Assembly (NCBI RefSeq): GCF_019656335.1 | Contig: NZ_BPLZ01000007.1 | Coordinates: 124,001 to 188,000 of the forward strand | DNA from: Pseudomonas sp. NCCP-436 | Lineage (GTDB): Bacteria > Pseudomonadota > Gammaproteobacteria > Pseudomonadales > Pseudomonadaceae | Reading direction: 5' to 3' | Length of the DNA: 64,000 nucleotides | Shown: positions 37,946 through 47,144 of the stretch, piece after piece | Numbering within the stretch: position 1 is the stretch's first letter | Layout: every line of letters begins with the position of its first letter | Notes under the pieces: model-generated | What the model saw: only the letters and a program-made list of their open reading frames with translations | Database searches by the model: none | Told to the model about the DNA's origin: nothing | Program-made: the position numbers and the translations under genes

Positions 37946-38541
37946 CCGCGTTGCCACAGGGCGTAATGCACCTGACCGGTGTGTTTCTCGCGGTGCAGGC
38001 GCCAGTTGCCGGGCAGTCCCAGGCTCGAAGGTGCGCTTTCGCTCTCGGTATAGATCCAGGCGTCGGGAGCCAGCCAGTCCTGGGTTTCCAGCAGTTGGCA
38101 GGCGCTCTGCAGCAGGTTCTGGTGGAATGGCGGGTCGAGCAGGACAACATCGAACTGGCGCAGTGGCTGACCAGCCAGCAGTTGCAGTGCATCGGCGTGG
38201 CGGACATCGCCAGTGGTGCACCGTAGTGTGGCCAGGTGTCCGCGCAGGGAGGCTACCGATGCCGGGTTGAGGTCACAGGCCAGGCCGCTGGCTGCTCCGC
38301 GCGACAGCGCTTCAAGGAGCAGGGCGCCGCTACCGGCGAAGGGGTCGAGCACGTGGGCGCCTTCGATGTAAGGCGCCAGCCAGTTGAACAGCGTCTCGCG
38401 TACCCGGTCCGGCGTTGGGCGCAGGCCTGGGCCATCTGGGAAGGTAAAGCGTCGTGAACGCCACTGACCGCCGATGATGCGCAGCTGACCCAGGCCGCCG
38501 TGCTTTCCGGCCGGGCCTTTGGGCGGTGTACGGGCACGCAT
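37942..38541 (-). CDS. rsmD: 16S rRNA m2G966 methyltransferase RsmD
   Basis: SAM-dependent N2-guanine methyltransferase of 199 aa acting on 16S rRNA position 966. SAM motif LDPFAGSGALLLEALSRGA (66-72 core) and the catalytic DPPF (136-139) are intact. N-terminal RIIGGQWRSRRFTFPDGPGLRPTPDRVRETLFNWL is characteristic. Start ATG 38541 shares one base with the stop of the upstream M16 gene, continuing the tight minus-strand run from the M16 pair. Confidence 0.95.
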   Translation of the reverse strand: MRARTPPKGPAGKHGGLGQLRIIGGQWRSRRFTFPDGPGLRPTPDRVRETLFNWLAPYIEGAHVLDPFAGSGALLLEALSRGAASGLACDLNPASVASLRGHLATLRCTTGDVRHADALQLLAGQPLRQFDVVLLDPPFHQNLLQSACQLLETQDWLAPDAWIYTESESAPSSLGLPGNWRLHREKHTGQVHYALWQRG

Positions 38542-40001
38542 CAGTGTGGCACCGTCGAGGGCTGTTCAGCCGGGCGTTCGGTGGGCGGCGGCAGTTCCTG
38601 TTGCGCCACGGTCGGGCCGGCGGTGACCACCACCAGAGCCTCGGGGGCCAGATGTCTGGCCATCGCCGCTTTCACCTGCTCGGCGGTCAGGTTCTGCACA
38701 TCGCGCATGAAGTCGTCCAGGTAGTTCAGCGGCAGATCATAGAACCCCATCGAGGCAAGTTGTCCGACGATATCGGCGTTGCTGGCGGTGGACAGCGGGA
38801 AACTGCCGGCCAGCTCGCGCTTGGCATTATCCAGCTCCTGCTGGGTCGGGCCGTCACGCAGGTAGTCGGCCAGCAGTTGCTTGACCAGTGCCAGGGTGCC
38901 TTCGCTCAGTTCGGCGCGGGTCTGCAGGTTGATCATGAACGGGCCGCGCGCCTGCATGGCGCTGAAACCGGAGTAAACACCGTAGGTCAGGCCACGCTTT
39001 TCGCGCACCTCGCTCATCAGTCGAGTGCCGAAACCGCCACCACCGAAGATCTGGTTGCCCAGATAGAGCGCGGCGTAGTCCGGGTCACGGCGGTCGATAC
39101 CGAGTTGGGCAATCATCAGGTGAGTCTGGTTGGACGGAAACTCGATATGGCTGTTGGAAGGGGCGGGAGTCTGTGGCTGGGCGATCTTCGGCAGTGCCGG
39201 GCCTTTGGGCAGGGCTGCGGAAATCTGGGCGGCGATGGCTTCGGCCTCGTTGCGCGAGAGGTCGCCGACCAGAGCGATCACCGCATTGCCGGCGGTGTAG
39301 GCGCGGGCATGGAAGGCCTGCAGCTGCTGGCGGCTGATGGCCGGAACCGACTGCTCGGTACCGTCACTGGGGTGGGCATAGGGGTGCTCACCGTACAGCC
39401 GGCGGAACAGTTCCAGGCTGGCCAGCTTGCCTGGGTTCTGCTTCTGGTACTCGAAGCCGGCCAGCAGCTGGTTCTTGATCCGCGCCAGCGCATCCTCCGG
39501 GAAAGTGGGCTTGCCCAGAACCTCGGCGAACAGCGCCATGGCCGGTTCGCGTTGTTCGCGAGCACTGAGGCTGCGCAGGCTGGCCACGGCCATGTCGCGA
39601 TAGGCGCCGTTGGCGAATTCGGCGCCAAGGTTTTCGAAGCCGGCGGCAATGGCGCCGACATCCTTGCCCGGTACCCCTTCGTTGAGCATGGCGTTGGTCA
39701 ACGCGGCAAGTCCTGGCACGTCACCGTCGTGGCTGCTGCCGGCGGCGAAGGTCAGGCGCAGGTCGAACATAGGCAGCTCATGAGCTTCGACGAACAGCAC
39801 CTTGGCGCCCTGGGCCGTTTGCCAGGTCTGGATATCCAGGGTGCGGCGGGTGGGCGCCTTGTCGTCGAGGGCAGCCAGCGACTGCAGCTTGGCGGCATCG
39901 CCTGTCACTGCACTGTCGGACAGACTGGCGCAGGCGCCCAGCGCCAGGGTAGTGGACAGAACCAGGCCGAGCAGGCCCAGGCGGCGTTGCTCAGTCTTCA
40001 T
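38541..40001 (-). CDS. M16B peptidase-like lipoprotein, non-catalytic subunit
   Basis: Protein of 486 aa with a lipoprotein signal (LALGACAS, lipid on Cys24). Both M16 halves are present, but where the zinc motif HxxEH should be it reads GLAALTNAMLNEG, so it cannot be an active zinc peptidase alone. Such subunits pair with an active partner; the gene upstream encodes one, and the two overlap by 11 bp. Substrate unknown. ATG 40001 chosen so that the signal starts MKTEQRRLGLLG. Confidence 0.87.
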   Translation of the reverse strand: MKTEQRRLGLLGLVLSTTLALGACASLSDSAVTGDAAKLQSLAALDDKAPTRRTLDIQTWQTAQGAKVLFVEAHELPMFDLRLTFAAGSSHDGDVPGLAALTNAMLNEGVPGKDVGAIAAGFENLGAEFANGAYRDMAVASLRSLSAREQREPAMALFAEVLGKPTFPEDALARIKNQLLAGFEYQKQNPGKLASLELFRRLYGEHPYAHPSDGTEQSVPAISRQQLQAFHARAYTAGNAVIALVGDLSRNEAEAIAAQISAALPKGPALPKIAQPQTPAPSNSHIEFPSNQTHLMIAQLGIDRRDPDYAALYLGNQIFGGGGFGTRLMSEVREKRGLTYGVYSGFSAMQARGPFMINLQTRAELSEGTLALVKQLLADYLRDGPTQQELDNAKRELAGSFPLSTASNADIVGQLASMGFYDLPLNYLDDFMRDVQNLTAEQVKAAMARHLAPEALVVVTAGPTVAQQELPPPTERPAEQPSTVPH

Positions 40002-41349
40002 GACGGGACTCCTCGGGCAGAATATGGGCGACACTCAGGCGGTCGCGGACAAAAAAGGTGCGGGCAGCCTGCTGAATGTCGGCCGGGGTGACGGCCTCCA
40101 GTTCGGTCAGTTCCTGGTCGCTCAGGCGCCAGGACAGACCGACGGTTTCCAGCATGCCGATGCTGGTGGCCTGGCTGGTGATGGAGTCACGTTCGTAGAC
40201 CAGGCCGGCGATGACCTGGGCGCGCACACGGGCCAGTTCCTCGGCAGAGGGCGGCGTTTGCTGCAGTGCCCGCAGCTCGCGCCAGAGGCCGGCTTCGGCC
40301 TCTTCCAGGGTTCTGCCCTTCTGCACGTTGGGCGTCGCCGAGAGGACGAACAGGCTGTCGCCACGGGTGAAGGCGTTGTACCAGGCGCTGGCGCCGGACA
40401 CCAGTTCCTCGCCGCGTTCCAGGCGTGCGGACAGGCGTGCGCTGTAACCACCATCGAGCAGGGCCGCGGCCAGGCGCAGGGCGTAGACCTGGCGTGGCGT
40501 TTCGCTGGTGGCCAGACCGGGCACGTTGAAGCCCATCAGCAGGCTTGGCAGTTGAGTCTTGAGATAGAGTGTGGTGCGCCGTTCGCCCGCTGCCGGAAGT
40601 TCCAGTGGCAGCTTGGCCGGCGGTACCGTGCGGCGCGGAATGTCGCCGAAGTGGCGCTGAACCTGGGTGCGGACCTCGTCGGCAGTGACGTCGCCGACGA
40701 TCACCAGGGTGGCGTTGTTCGGCGCGTACCACTTCTGGTACCAGGCACGCAGATCCTCGATATCCATGCGTTCGAGGTCGGCCATCCAGCCAATGGTGGG
40801 AATGCCGTAGCCGCTGGCCGGGTAGGCCATCGCCTTGAAGCGTTCGTAGGCCAGTGAGGCCGGACGATCATCAGTGCGCAGACGACGCTCTTCCTTGATG
40901 ACCTCGATTTCACGGGCGAACTCGTCGGCCGGTAGTTGCAGGGCGGCCAGGCGGTCGGCCTCCAGCTCCAGGGCTACGTCCAGGCGGTCGCGGGCCAGAA
41001 CCTGATAGTAGGCGGTGTAGTCGTCGCTGGTGAAGGCGTTTTCCTCGGCACCCAGCTCACGCAGGATGCGCGAGGCTTCACCGGGGCCGAACTTGCGGCT
41101 GCCCTTGAACATCATGTGTTCGAGGGCGTGGGACAGACCGGTGGAACCGGGCGTCTCGTAGCTGGAACCGACCTTGTACCAGAGCTGGGAGACCACTACC
41201 GGGGCGCGGTGATCTTCGCGGACTATGACCTTCAGGCCATTGTCCAGGCTGAATTCGTGGGTGGGTTGAGCAGGGGCGGCAAGCGCTACCAACGGCACGC
41301 AAAGTGCGCCGAGAAGCAGGCCGAAGGTTCGGCGGGCAATGGCATTCAT
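39991..41349 (-). CDS. M16B zinc peptidase, catalytic subunit
   Basis: Periplasmic zinc peptidase of 452 aa with a signal peptide (about 1-25, ALA|AP) and the inverted zinc motif HALEH (74-78), followed by the second ligand region EREIEVIKEERR-like EFAREIEVIKEERRLRTDD. It presumably forms a heterodimer with the non-catalytic lipoprotein subunit encoded next. ATG 41349 (MNAIARRTFGLLLG); the open frame continues far upstream antisense to ftsY, which is not coding. Divergent from ftsY across 141 bp. Substrates of this pair are not known to me. Confidence 0.88.
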   Translation of the reverse strand: MNAIARRTFGLLLGALCVPLVALAAPAQPTHEFSLDNGLKVIVREDHRAPVVVSQLWYKVGSSYETPGSTGLSHALEHMMFKGSRKFGPGEASRILRELGAEENAFTSDDYTAYYQVLARDRLDVALELEADRLAALQLPADEFAREIEVIKEERRLRTDDRPASLAYERFKAMAYPASGYGIPTIGWMADLERMDIEDLRAWYQKWYAPNNATLVIVGDVTADEVRTQVQRHFGDIPRRTVPPAKLPLELPAAGERRTTLYLKTQLPSLLMGFNVPGLATSETPRQVYALRLAAALLDGGYSARLSARLERGEELVSGASAWYNAFTRGDSLFVLSATPNVQKGRTLEEAEAGLWRELRALQQTPPSAEELARVRAQVIAGLVYERDSITSQATSIGMLETVGLSWRLSDQELTELEAVTPADIQQAARTFFVRDRLSVAHILPEESRHED

Positions 41350-41490
41350 CGAAAGTCTGACCTGTCGGATGAGCCGGGCGGTCGTACCGCCGGCGGGCGA
41401 AGAGGTGCTAGGATACCCCATCCTTTTCCGGGGTGGCTGGTCAAGGCTTTGCAGCCTGTAACGAGCGCCCATTTGAGATGCAAGCGACCC

Positions 41491-42768
41491 ATGTTTGGTT
41501 CCAACGACGACAAGAAGTCGCCGGCCGAGGCCGGCCCACAGAACGCGCCAGTGACCGAAGAAAAGAAGTCTCTGTTCAGTTGGTGGCGCAAGAAGCCTGC
41601 CACGGCTGCGCCGACAGAGCCGGAGCAGGTCGAGCAGCCGGCAGTGGAAACACCCGTTGAGAGTGTCGAGTCTGTCAGCGTAGTGCCCGAGCCTGTACTG
41701 GCCGCAGAGCCTCCAACCGAAGTGACTGGCGAGCCCGTGCAGGCCGAGGTACAGGCGCCTGTCCCGGATGCCCTCCCGGCTCAGCCGGTGGAGCCGGAGT
41801 CGCCGCCGGCACCGGCTGCGCCTGCCACTCAGGAGAAGCCCAGCTTTTTCGCTCGCCTCAAGCAGAGCCTGTCGAAGACCAGCGCCAGCATCGGCGAGGG
41901 TATGGCCAGCCTGTTCCTCGGCAAGAAGGCCATTGATGACGACCTGCTCGACGAGTTGGAAACCCGTCTGCTCACCGCCGACGTTGGCGTTGAGGCCACT
42001 ACCGCGATCATCGGCAACCTGACCAAGCGCGTGGCGCGCAAGGAACTGGCCGATAGCGGCGCACTGTACAAGGCGCTGCAGGAAGAGCTGGTGACCCTGC
42101 TCAAGCCTGTCGAACAGCCACTGGTCATTGATACTTCCAGGCAGCCTTATGTAATTCTCGTTGTGGGCGTCAATGGTGTCGGCAAGACCACCACCATCGG
42201 CAAGCTGGCCAAGAAGCTGCAGCAAGACGGCAAGAAGGTCATGCTCGCCGCCGGCGATACCTTCCGCGCCGCGGCCGTGGAACAGCTACAGGTCTGGGGC
42301 GAGCGCAACAACATCGCGGTCATCGCGCAGCACACCGGCGCCGATTCGGCCTCGGTGATCTTCGACGCGGTGCAGGCTGCCAAGTCCCGTGGCATCGATG
42401 TGCTGATCGCCGATACCGCCGGGCGCCTGCACACCAAGGACAACCTGATGGAAGAGCTGAAGAAGGTCCGTCGGGTGATCGGCAAGCTGGACGAGACGGC
42501 TCCGCACGAAGTGCTGCTGGTGCTCGACGCCGGCACCGGGCAGAACGCCATCAGCCAGGCCAAGCAGTTCAACCAGACGGTGAACCTCACCGGCCTGGCG
42601 CTGACCAAACTCGACGGCACCGCTAAGGGCGGTGTCATCTTCGCCCTGGCCAAGCAGTTCGGCCTGCCGATTCGCTACATCGGCGTGGGCGAGGGCATCG
42701 ATGACCTGCGCCCGTTCGAGGCGCAGGCTTTCGTCCAGGCACTCTTCGAGGAGCGTGAGCGCGGATGA
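41491..42768 (+). CDS. ftsY: Signal recognition particle receptor FtsY
   Basis: SRP receptor GTPase of 425 aa that brings ribosome-SRP complexes to the Sec translocon. An N-terminal acidic, Pro/Glu/Val-rich A domain (1-116) is followed by the NG domain: G1 GVNGVGKT (226-233), DTAGRLHTKDNLMEEL, TKLDGTAKGG and the closing GVGEGIDDLRPF. ATG 41491 is chosen; the frame is open far upstream but only antisense to the M16 gene. The stop overlaps the ftsE start (ATGA), giving the conserved ftsYEX operon. Confidence 0.96.
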   Translation: MFGSNDDKKSPAEAGPQNAPVTEEKKSLFSWWRKKPATAAPTEPEQVEQPAVETPVESVESVSVVPEPVLAAEPPTEVTGEPVQAEVQAPVPDALPAQPVEPESPPAPAAPATQEKPSFFARLKQSLSKTSASIGEGMASLFLGKKAIDDDLLDELETRLLTADVGVEATTAIIGNLTKRVARKELADSGALYKALQEELVTLLKPVEQPLVIDTSRQPYVILVVGVNGVGKTTTIGKLAKKLQQDGKKVMLAAGDTFRAAAVEQLQVWGERNNIAVIAQHTGADSASVIFDAVQAAKSRGIDVLIADTAGRLHTKDNLMEELKKVRRVIGKLDETAPHEVLLVLDAGTGQNAISQAKQFNQTVNLTGLALTKLDGTAKGGVIFALAKQFGLPIRYIGVGEGIDDLRPFEAQAFVQALFEERERG

Positions 42769-43433
42769 TCCGATTCGAGCAGGTCGCCAAGCGTTATCCC
42801 AATGGCCATGTCGGGCTGCACGAGCTGACTTTCCGCGTTCGCCCCGGCGAATTTCTCTTCGTCACCGGACACTCCGGTGCCGGTAAGAGCACGCTGTTGC
42901 GCCTGCTGCTGGCCATGGAACGTCCCACCAGCGGCAAGCTGCTGCTGGCCGGGCAGGATCTTTCGACCATTACTACGGCGCAGATTCCCTTCCTGCGCCG
43001 GCAGATCGGTGTGGTGTTCCAGAACCACCAGTTGCTGTTTGATCGCAGCGTCTACGACAACGTCGCTTTGCCGCTGCAGATTCTCGGCTTGTCCAAGCCG
43101 GAAATCGCCAAGCGCGTCGGCGCAGCGCTGGAGCGTGTCAGCCTGAGCGACAAGGCTGCGCAGGCGCCGGGCGACCTGTCCACCGGGCAGCAGCAGCGCG
43201 TCGGCATCGCGCGCGCCATCGTCCATCGTCCGGCCCTGCTGCTGGCGGACGAGCCAACCGGTAACCTCGACCCGCGCCTGGCCGCCGAGATCATGGGCGT
43301 GTTCGAGGACATCAATCAGCTGGGCACCACGGTGCTGATCGCCAGCCACGACCTGGCGCTGATCGCACGCATGCGTCAGCGCATGCTCACCCTGCAACGC
43401 GGTCGCCTGATCGGTGACGGGGAGGCTGCCTGA
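42765..43433 (+). CDS. ftsE: Cell-division ABC-type ATPase FtsE
   Basis: Cytoplasmic ATPase of 222 aa that, with FtsX, activates periplasmic murein hydrolases at the septum. Walker A GHSGAGKS (35-42), the signature LSTGQQQRVGIARAIVHRP (an FtsE-like variant of LSGGQ) and Walker B LLLADEPTGNLDP. It overlaps ftsY by four bases and ftsX by one base. Confidence 0.96.
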   Translation: MIRFEQVAKRYPNGHVGLHELTFRVRPGEFLFVTGHSGAGKSTLLRLLLAMERPTSGKLLLAGQDLSTITTAQIPFLRRQIGVVFQNHQLLFDRSVYDNVALPLQILGLSKPEIAKRVGAALERVSLSDKAAQAPGDLSTGQQQRVGIARAIVHRPALLLADEPTGNLDPRLAAEIMGVFEDINQLGTTVLIASHDLALIARMRQRMLTLQRGRLIGDGEAA

Positions 43434-44449
43434 TGAGCGCATCGAAGATGCCCACGCCGCAACCGGCCGAGCGGGTCGGCGCGGCGCCGCGCAACAAGGT
43501 GGTGGATCGTCCGGCGGATGACCCGGATTTCCGCACGCTGTTTCATGCCTGGTTGGAAAGCCACCGTGCCAGTCTGGTGGATAGCCTGCGTCGGCTGGGT
43601 CGCCAGCCGGTTGGCAGCTTCTTCACCTGCCTGGTGATGGCGGTGGCGCTGAGCCTGCCGATGGGGCTGTCGCTGCTGCTGGACAACATCGAGCGGCTGG
43701 GGGGATCCTGGCAGCGCGCGGCGCAGATTTCCCTGTTTCTCGAGCTTTCCGCCAACGACCGTGATGGTCAGGCACTCAGTGAACAGATCGCGGCGATGGA
43801 TGATGTCGCTGCAGTCGATTGGATCAGTCGCGAGCAGGCGCTGGATGAGTTTCAGCAACTGTCCGGCCTTGGCCAGGCGCTCAAGGAACTGCCGGAGAAC
43901 CCGCTGCCCGGCGTAGTGCTGGTCACTCCCAGGGAAGTTGACAAGGCCAAGCTGGAGTCCTTGCGCCAGCGCCTGGCAGAACTGCCCAAGGTGGAGCAGG
44001 CCCAGCTTGATCTGGTCTGGGTGGAGCGTCTGACGGCCATTCTCAAGCTGGGCGACCGTTTCGTCTTCGGCCTGAGCGTGCTGCTGGTTCTGGCCCTGCT
44101 GCTGGTAATCGGCAATACCATTCGCCTGCATATCGAGAACCGGCGTGCGGAGATTGAGGTGATCAAGCTGGTCGGTGGTACCGACGGCTACGTGCGCCGC
44201 CCCTTCCTTTACATGGGGGCGCTCTATGGCTTCGGTGCCGGCATATTTGCCTGGCTGCTGCTGGCATTCGGACTGGATTGGCTGAACGATGCTGTAGTAC
44301 GTTTGGCAGGTTTGTACGGCAGTGACTTCGCTCTTGGTGGAGTGCCGTCAGCCGACGGCTTTTACCTGCTGCTTGGCGCCGTGTTGTTGGGCTATATTGG
44401 AGCCTGGCTGGCGGTGGCCCGGCACCTGAGTGAACTGGCGCCGCGCTAA
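43433..44449 (+). CDS. ftsX: Cell-division protein FtsX
   Basis: Membrane partner of FtsE, 338 aa. A cytoplasmic N-terminal region of about 65 residues, a first helix (about 60-85, [23 protein letters not shown]), a periplasmic loop that in the family contacts EnvC-type activators, and three C-terminal helices. Includes the [21 protein letters not shown] loop conserved in the MacB/FtsX superfamily. Start ATG 43433 overlaps the ftsE stop by one base. rpoH follows after 142 bp with its own promoter. Confidence 0.95.
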   Translation: MSASKMPTPQPAERVGAAPRNKVVDRPADDPDFRTLFHAWLESHRASLVDSLRRLGRQPVGSFFTCLVMAVALSLPMGLSLLLDNIERLGGSWQRAAQISLFLELSANDRDGQALSEQIAAMDDVAAVDWISREQALDEFQQLSGLGQALKELPENPLPGVVLVTPREVDKAKLESLRQRLAELPKVEQAQLDLVWVERLTAILKLGDRFVFGLSVLLVLALLLVIGNTIRLHIENRRAEIEVIKLVGGTDGYVRRPFLYMGALYGFGAGIFAWLLLAFGLDWLNDAVVRLAGLYGSDFALGGVPSADGFYLLLGAVLLGYIGAWLAVARHLSELAPR

Positions 44450-44518
44450 AAGCGCACGGCAGTCGGTCGAAGGTGTACCGCAAACCCTTGTATTGATTGG
44501 GGTCTACTGTCTGACACG

Positions 44519-44545
44519 GAACTTATCCACAGTCTCGGCGTCAGA
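44519..44545 (+). promoter_or_regulatory. AlgU/sigma-E-type promoter of rpoH
   Basis: GAACTT (44519-44524), 16-bp spacer, TCAGA (44541-44545), matching the extracytoplasmic-stress consensus GAACTT-N16-17-TCTGA at 10 of 11 positions. Transcription would start near 44552, giving a 40-base leader. E. coli rpoH and, as I recall, P. aeruginosa rpoH have sigma-E/AlgU-dependent promoters, so this fits. Confidence 0.8.
44523..44531 (+). promoter_or_regulatory. DnaA box inside the rpoH promoter
   Basis: TTATCCACA is a perfect 9-mer DnaA box; it overlaps the last two bases of the -35 element and occupies the spacer of the AlgU-type promoter. DnaA control of rpoH is known in E. coli. Confidence 0.65.
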
Positions 44546-44591
44546 TAGTGCAGTGCTTAACTGCATGAGTTTTGTGAATCGGAGGATTCGA

Positions 44592-45446
44592 ATGTCCACT
44601 TCCTTGCAGCCTGTTCATGCTCTGGTTCCTGGTGCCAACCTGGAAGCATACGTGCATGCCGTAAACAGCATTCCGCTGCTGACGGCCGAGCAGGAGCGTG
44701 AACTGGCCGAAAATCTCTACTATCACCAAGATCTTGAGGCCGCCCGGCAGATGGTGCTGGCTCACCTGCGCTTCGTGGTACACATCGCGCGTAGCTATTC
44801 GGGTTATGGCCTGTCGCAGGCTGATCTGATCCAGGAAGGCAACGTCGGCCTGATGAAGGCGGTCAAGCGCTTCAATCCGGAAATGGGCGTGCGCCTGGTG
44901 TCTTTTGCGGTGCACTGGATCCGGGCGGAAATTCACGAGTTCATCCTGAAGAACTGGCGCATCGTCAAGGTGGCTACCACCAAGGCCCAGCGCAAGCTGT
45001 TCTTCAATCTGCGCAGCCAGAAGAAGCGTCTGGCCTGGCTGAACAACGACGAAGTCACCGCCGTGGCCGAAAGCCTGGGTGTTGAGCCGCACGAAGTGCG
45101 CGAGATGGAAAGCCGTCTGACTGGTCAGGACATGGCCTTTGACCCGGCCAGCGACGCCGATGACGACAGTGCTTTCCAGGCGCCGGCCCATTATCTGGAA
45201 GATCATCGTTACGACCCCGCCCGCCAGCTTGAGGACGCCGACTGGAGTGACAGCTCCAGCAGCAACCTGCATGAGGCGCTGGAAACCCTCGACGAACGTA
45301 GCCGTGACATCCTCTACCAGCGCTGGCTGGCCGAGGAAAAAGCCACGCTGCATGACCTGGCGGCCAAGTACAACGTTTCTGCCGAGCGTATCCGACAGCT
45401 GGAGAAAAACGCGATGAACAAGCTCAAGGGTTGTATGGCTGCCTGA
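44592..45446 (+). CDS. rpoH: Heat-shock sigma factor RpoH (sigma-32)
   Basis: Sigma factor of 284 aa that directs RNA polymerase to chaperone and protease genes. Region 2 includes the core-binding [22 protein letters not shown] and the promoter-melting [16 protein letters not shown]; the RpoH box QRKLFFNLR that distinguishes it from other sigmas is intact. The C-terminal region 4.2 ends [21 protein letters not shown] 44592 with a strong GGAGG ten bases upstream. Its own promoter lies in the gap after ftsX. Confidence 0.97.
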   Translation: MSTSLQPVHALVPGANLEAYVHAVNSIPLLTAEQERELAENLYYHQDLEAARQMVLAHLRFVVHIARSYSGYGLSQADLIQEGNVGLMKAVKRFNPEMGVRLVSFAVHWIRAEIHEFILKNWRIVKVATTKAQRKLFFNLRSQKKRLAWLNNDEVTAVAESLGVEPHEVREMESRLTGQDMAFDPASDADDDSAFQAPAHYLEDHRYDPARQLEDADWSDSSSSNLHEALETLDERSRDILYQRWLAEEKATLHDLAAKYNVSAERIRQLEKNAMNKLKGCMAA

Positions 45447-45460
45447 GCTGAGCATCACTG

Positions 45461-45489
45461 AAAAAGCCGCATGGAAATGCGGCTTTTTT
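45461..45489 (+). terminator. Rho-independent terminator after rpoH
   Basis: GCCGCAT-GGAA-ATGCGGC with a preceding AAAAA and a following run of six T, 20 bp after the rpoH stop. Confidence 0.92.
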
Positions 45490-45639
45490 ATGTCGGGCGT
45501 CGAGCCTCAGGGCGGCCGAAATGGCCGAAAAACCGGCGGTTACGCTGTGTAAACGGGGATTTCGGAGTCTATTGCCGCGGGGCATGATCGCAGCTCAGAT
45601 GACTCTATTCGGAGTCTTTGTCACTGCGAGGAAATCGTC

Positions 45640-46311
45640 ATGACGCGACCACTCTATGGCCTGGCTGTGCTGCTGGGTCTGGCCTATATCCTGCTGATCG
45701 CGCTGCAACCCTATCCGCTGAGCTGGTTGCTGAAGATGACCCCGATGCTGATCTACGCCGTGTTGGTCTGGCGCCATCTGGGAGGAGCGGCAGGCGCCTG
45801 TCTGGGGCTGGGCTTTGGGGCTGCGTCGGCAGGAGATTTTTTTCTCGACTACGGTAATCGGGACGGCCTGTTCATCCAGGCGCTGCTGGCTTTTCTGGTC
45901 AACCAGATCGCCTTTGCCGTGGGTTTTTTCCTGCTCAGTCGAGGTGGCCGCTGGCATTGGTCACGCAGTGTCCCGGTGCTGGTCTATGGATTGCTGCTGG
46001 CAGTCTGGATGGTGCCGGCAGCACAGGGGCTGGAGCTGGCTGTCGGTCTCTATCTGGCCTGCCTGCTGGTCATGGCGATTTGTGCCGGTCGGGTGGAGAC
46101 GCGTCCGGGTGCGCTCTGGCTGGGGGCGATGCTGTTCGTGCTGGCGGATTCTCTGATAGGTCTGAACAAGTTCGTGATGCCCTTTGAACATTCGACGCTG
46201 ATCATCGTCAGTTGCTATTTCAGCGGGCAGTCGCTGATCGCCTGGGGCTTGCTCAGCCGCCCTGCCGGTCTTGCGGCAACTAGCCGGATGTCTGCGGTTT
46301 CAGTCGGTTGA
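45640..46311 (+). CDS. YhhN/TMEM86-family membrane protein (lysoplasmalogenase-like)
   Basis: Membrane protein of 223 aa with about eight short helices, belonging to the YhhN family that includes the animal lysoplasmalogenases TMEM86A/B. Conserved acidic residues occur in SAGDFFLDYG and VLADSLIGLNKF. Family assignment is good; the bacterial substrate is uncertain because most pseudomonads lack plasmalogens. ATG 45640 with GAGGAAA upstream. The 3' end overlaps mtgA on the opposite strand by 32 bp. Confidence 0.83.
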   Translation: MTRPLYGLAVLLGLAYILLIALQPYPLSWLLKMTPMLIYAVLVWRHLGGAAGACLGLGFGAASAGDFFLDYGNRDGLFIQALLAFLVNQIAFAVGFFLLSRGGRWHWSRSVPVLVYGLLLAVWMVPAAQGLELAVGLYLACLLVMAICAGRVETRPGALWLGAMLFVLADSLIGLNKFVMPFEHSTLIIVSCYFSGQSLIAWGLLSRPAGLAATSRMSAVSVG

Positions 46312-46990
46312 GGTAATCGCTGCCACCGAGCTGACGAATCTGCTGGCGGATCCAGCCTGCGCGGCGCTGTACGTAGGCATCCGGGCGGCCGGCGCTCCAG
46401 CGGTGTGGGTTGGGCAGTACGGCGGCCAACTGGCTGGCCTGCTGGGTATTGAGGTAAGGCGCGCCAATGCCGAAGTGGTGCTGTGCGGCCGCTTCGGCGC
46501 CAAAGATGCCGTCGCCCCATTCGACGCTGTTGAGGTAGACCTCAAGGATGCGTTCCTTCGACCAGAGCAGCTCGATCAGGCTGGTGAACCAGGCTTCCAG
46601 TCCCTTGCGCAGCCAACTGCGGCCGGACCAGAGGAACAGGTTTTTGGCTACCTGCTGGCTCAGTGTGCTGGCACCGCGCAGCGAGCCACCGCTCTGGTTG
46701 TGCGCCAGTGCTGCACGGATGGCTTGCACGTCAAAGCCCCAGTGCTCGGCGAATTTCTGATCCTCGCCGGCGATTACCGCCATCTTCAACGAGTCCGGCA
46801 ACTCCTGCCAGGGACGCCACTGGCGCTTGAGAGACAGCGACTGGCCGCTGCTCCAGGACTCGATCTTGCGCTCGAGCATCAGCGCCGTGGCGGGTGGCGG
46901 CAGCCAGCGCAGGGCAAGCACCAGAAGGGCGCTGCTCAGCATCAGCCAGAGCAGCAGTTTCAGCAGGCGGCGGGGCAGGGAGCGCAGCAT
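46280..46990 (-). CDS. mtgA: Monofunctional peptidoglycan transglycosylase MtgA
   Basis: Inner-membrane glycosyltransferase (GT51) of 236 aa that polymerises lipid II without a transpeptidase domain. One N-terminal helix (about 11-30) and the GT51 motifs: catalytic Glu76 in AGEDQKFAEHWGFD, then GASTLSQQVAKNLFLW, RKGLEAWFTSLIELLWSKERILEVYLN and NSVEWGDGIFGAEAAA. ATG 46990. Its stop lies inside the YhhN gene. Confidence 0.95.
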   Translation of the reverse strand: MLRSLPRRLLKLLLWLMLSSALLVLALRWLPPPATALMLERKIESWSSGQSLSLKRQWRPWQELPDSLKMAVIAGEDQKFAEHWGFDVQAIRAALAHNQSGGSLRGASTLSQQVAKNLFLWSGRSWLRKGLEAWFTSLIELLWSKERILEVYLNSVEWGDGIFGAEAAAQHHFGIGAPYLNTQQASQLAAVLPNPHRWSAGRPDAYVQRRAGWIRQQIRQLGGSDYLNRLKPQTSG

Positions 46991-47026
46991 GGTGTCTCGC
47001 AGTCCGGAGGTGGTGGCTAATTAGAA

Positions 47027-47058
47027 CAAAAAATGTCGGGGTGTGCGGAACATCCCCG
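47027..47058 (-). terminator. Orphan minus-strand terminator-like hairpin upstream of mtgA
   Basis: On the minus strand CGGGGATGT-tccgc-ACACCCCG (one bulged base) is followed by ACATTTTTTG. It would end a leftward transcript starting to the right of it, but no leftward gene is visible there. Confidence 0.45.
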
Positions 47059-47115
47059 CCTGAAGCGTCCCAGTGACAATACGACCGTTACTCGGACTGT
47101 GACGATGAGTAAACT

Positions 47116-47141
47116 GCCTCCGATCAACTGTTATAGGAGGC
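47116..47141 (+). promoter_or_regulatory. Hairpin that can mask the ribosome-binding site of the DUF423 gene
   Basis: GCCTCC (47116-47121) pairs perfectly with GGAGGC (47136-47141), which contains the Shine-Dalgarno of the ATG at 47145. The loop is 14 bases. Confidence 0.4.
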
Positions 47142-47144
47142 TTC

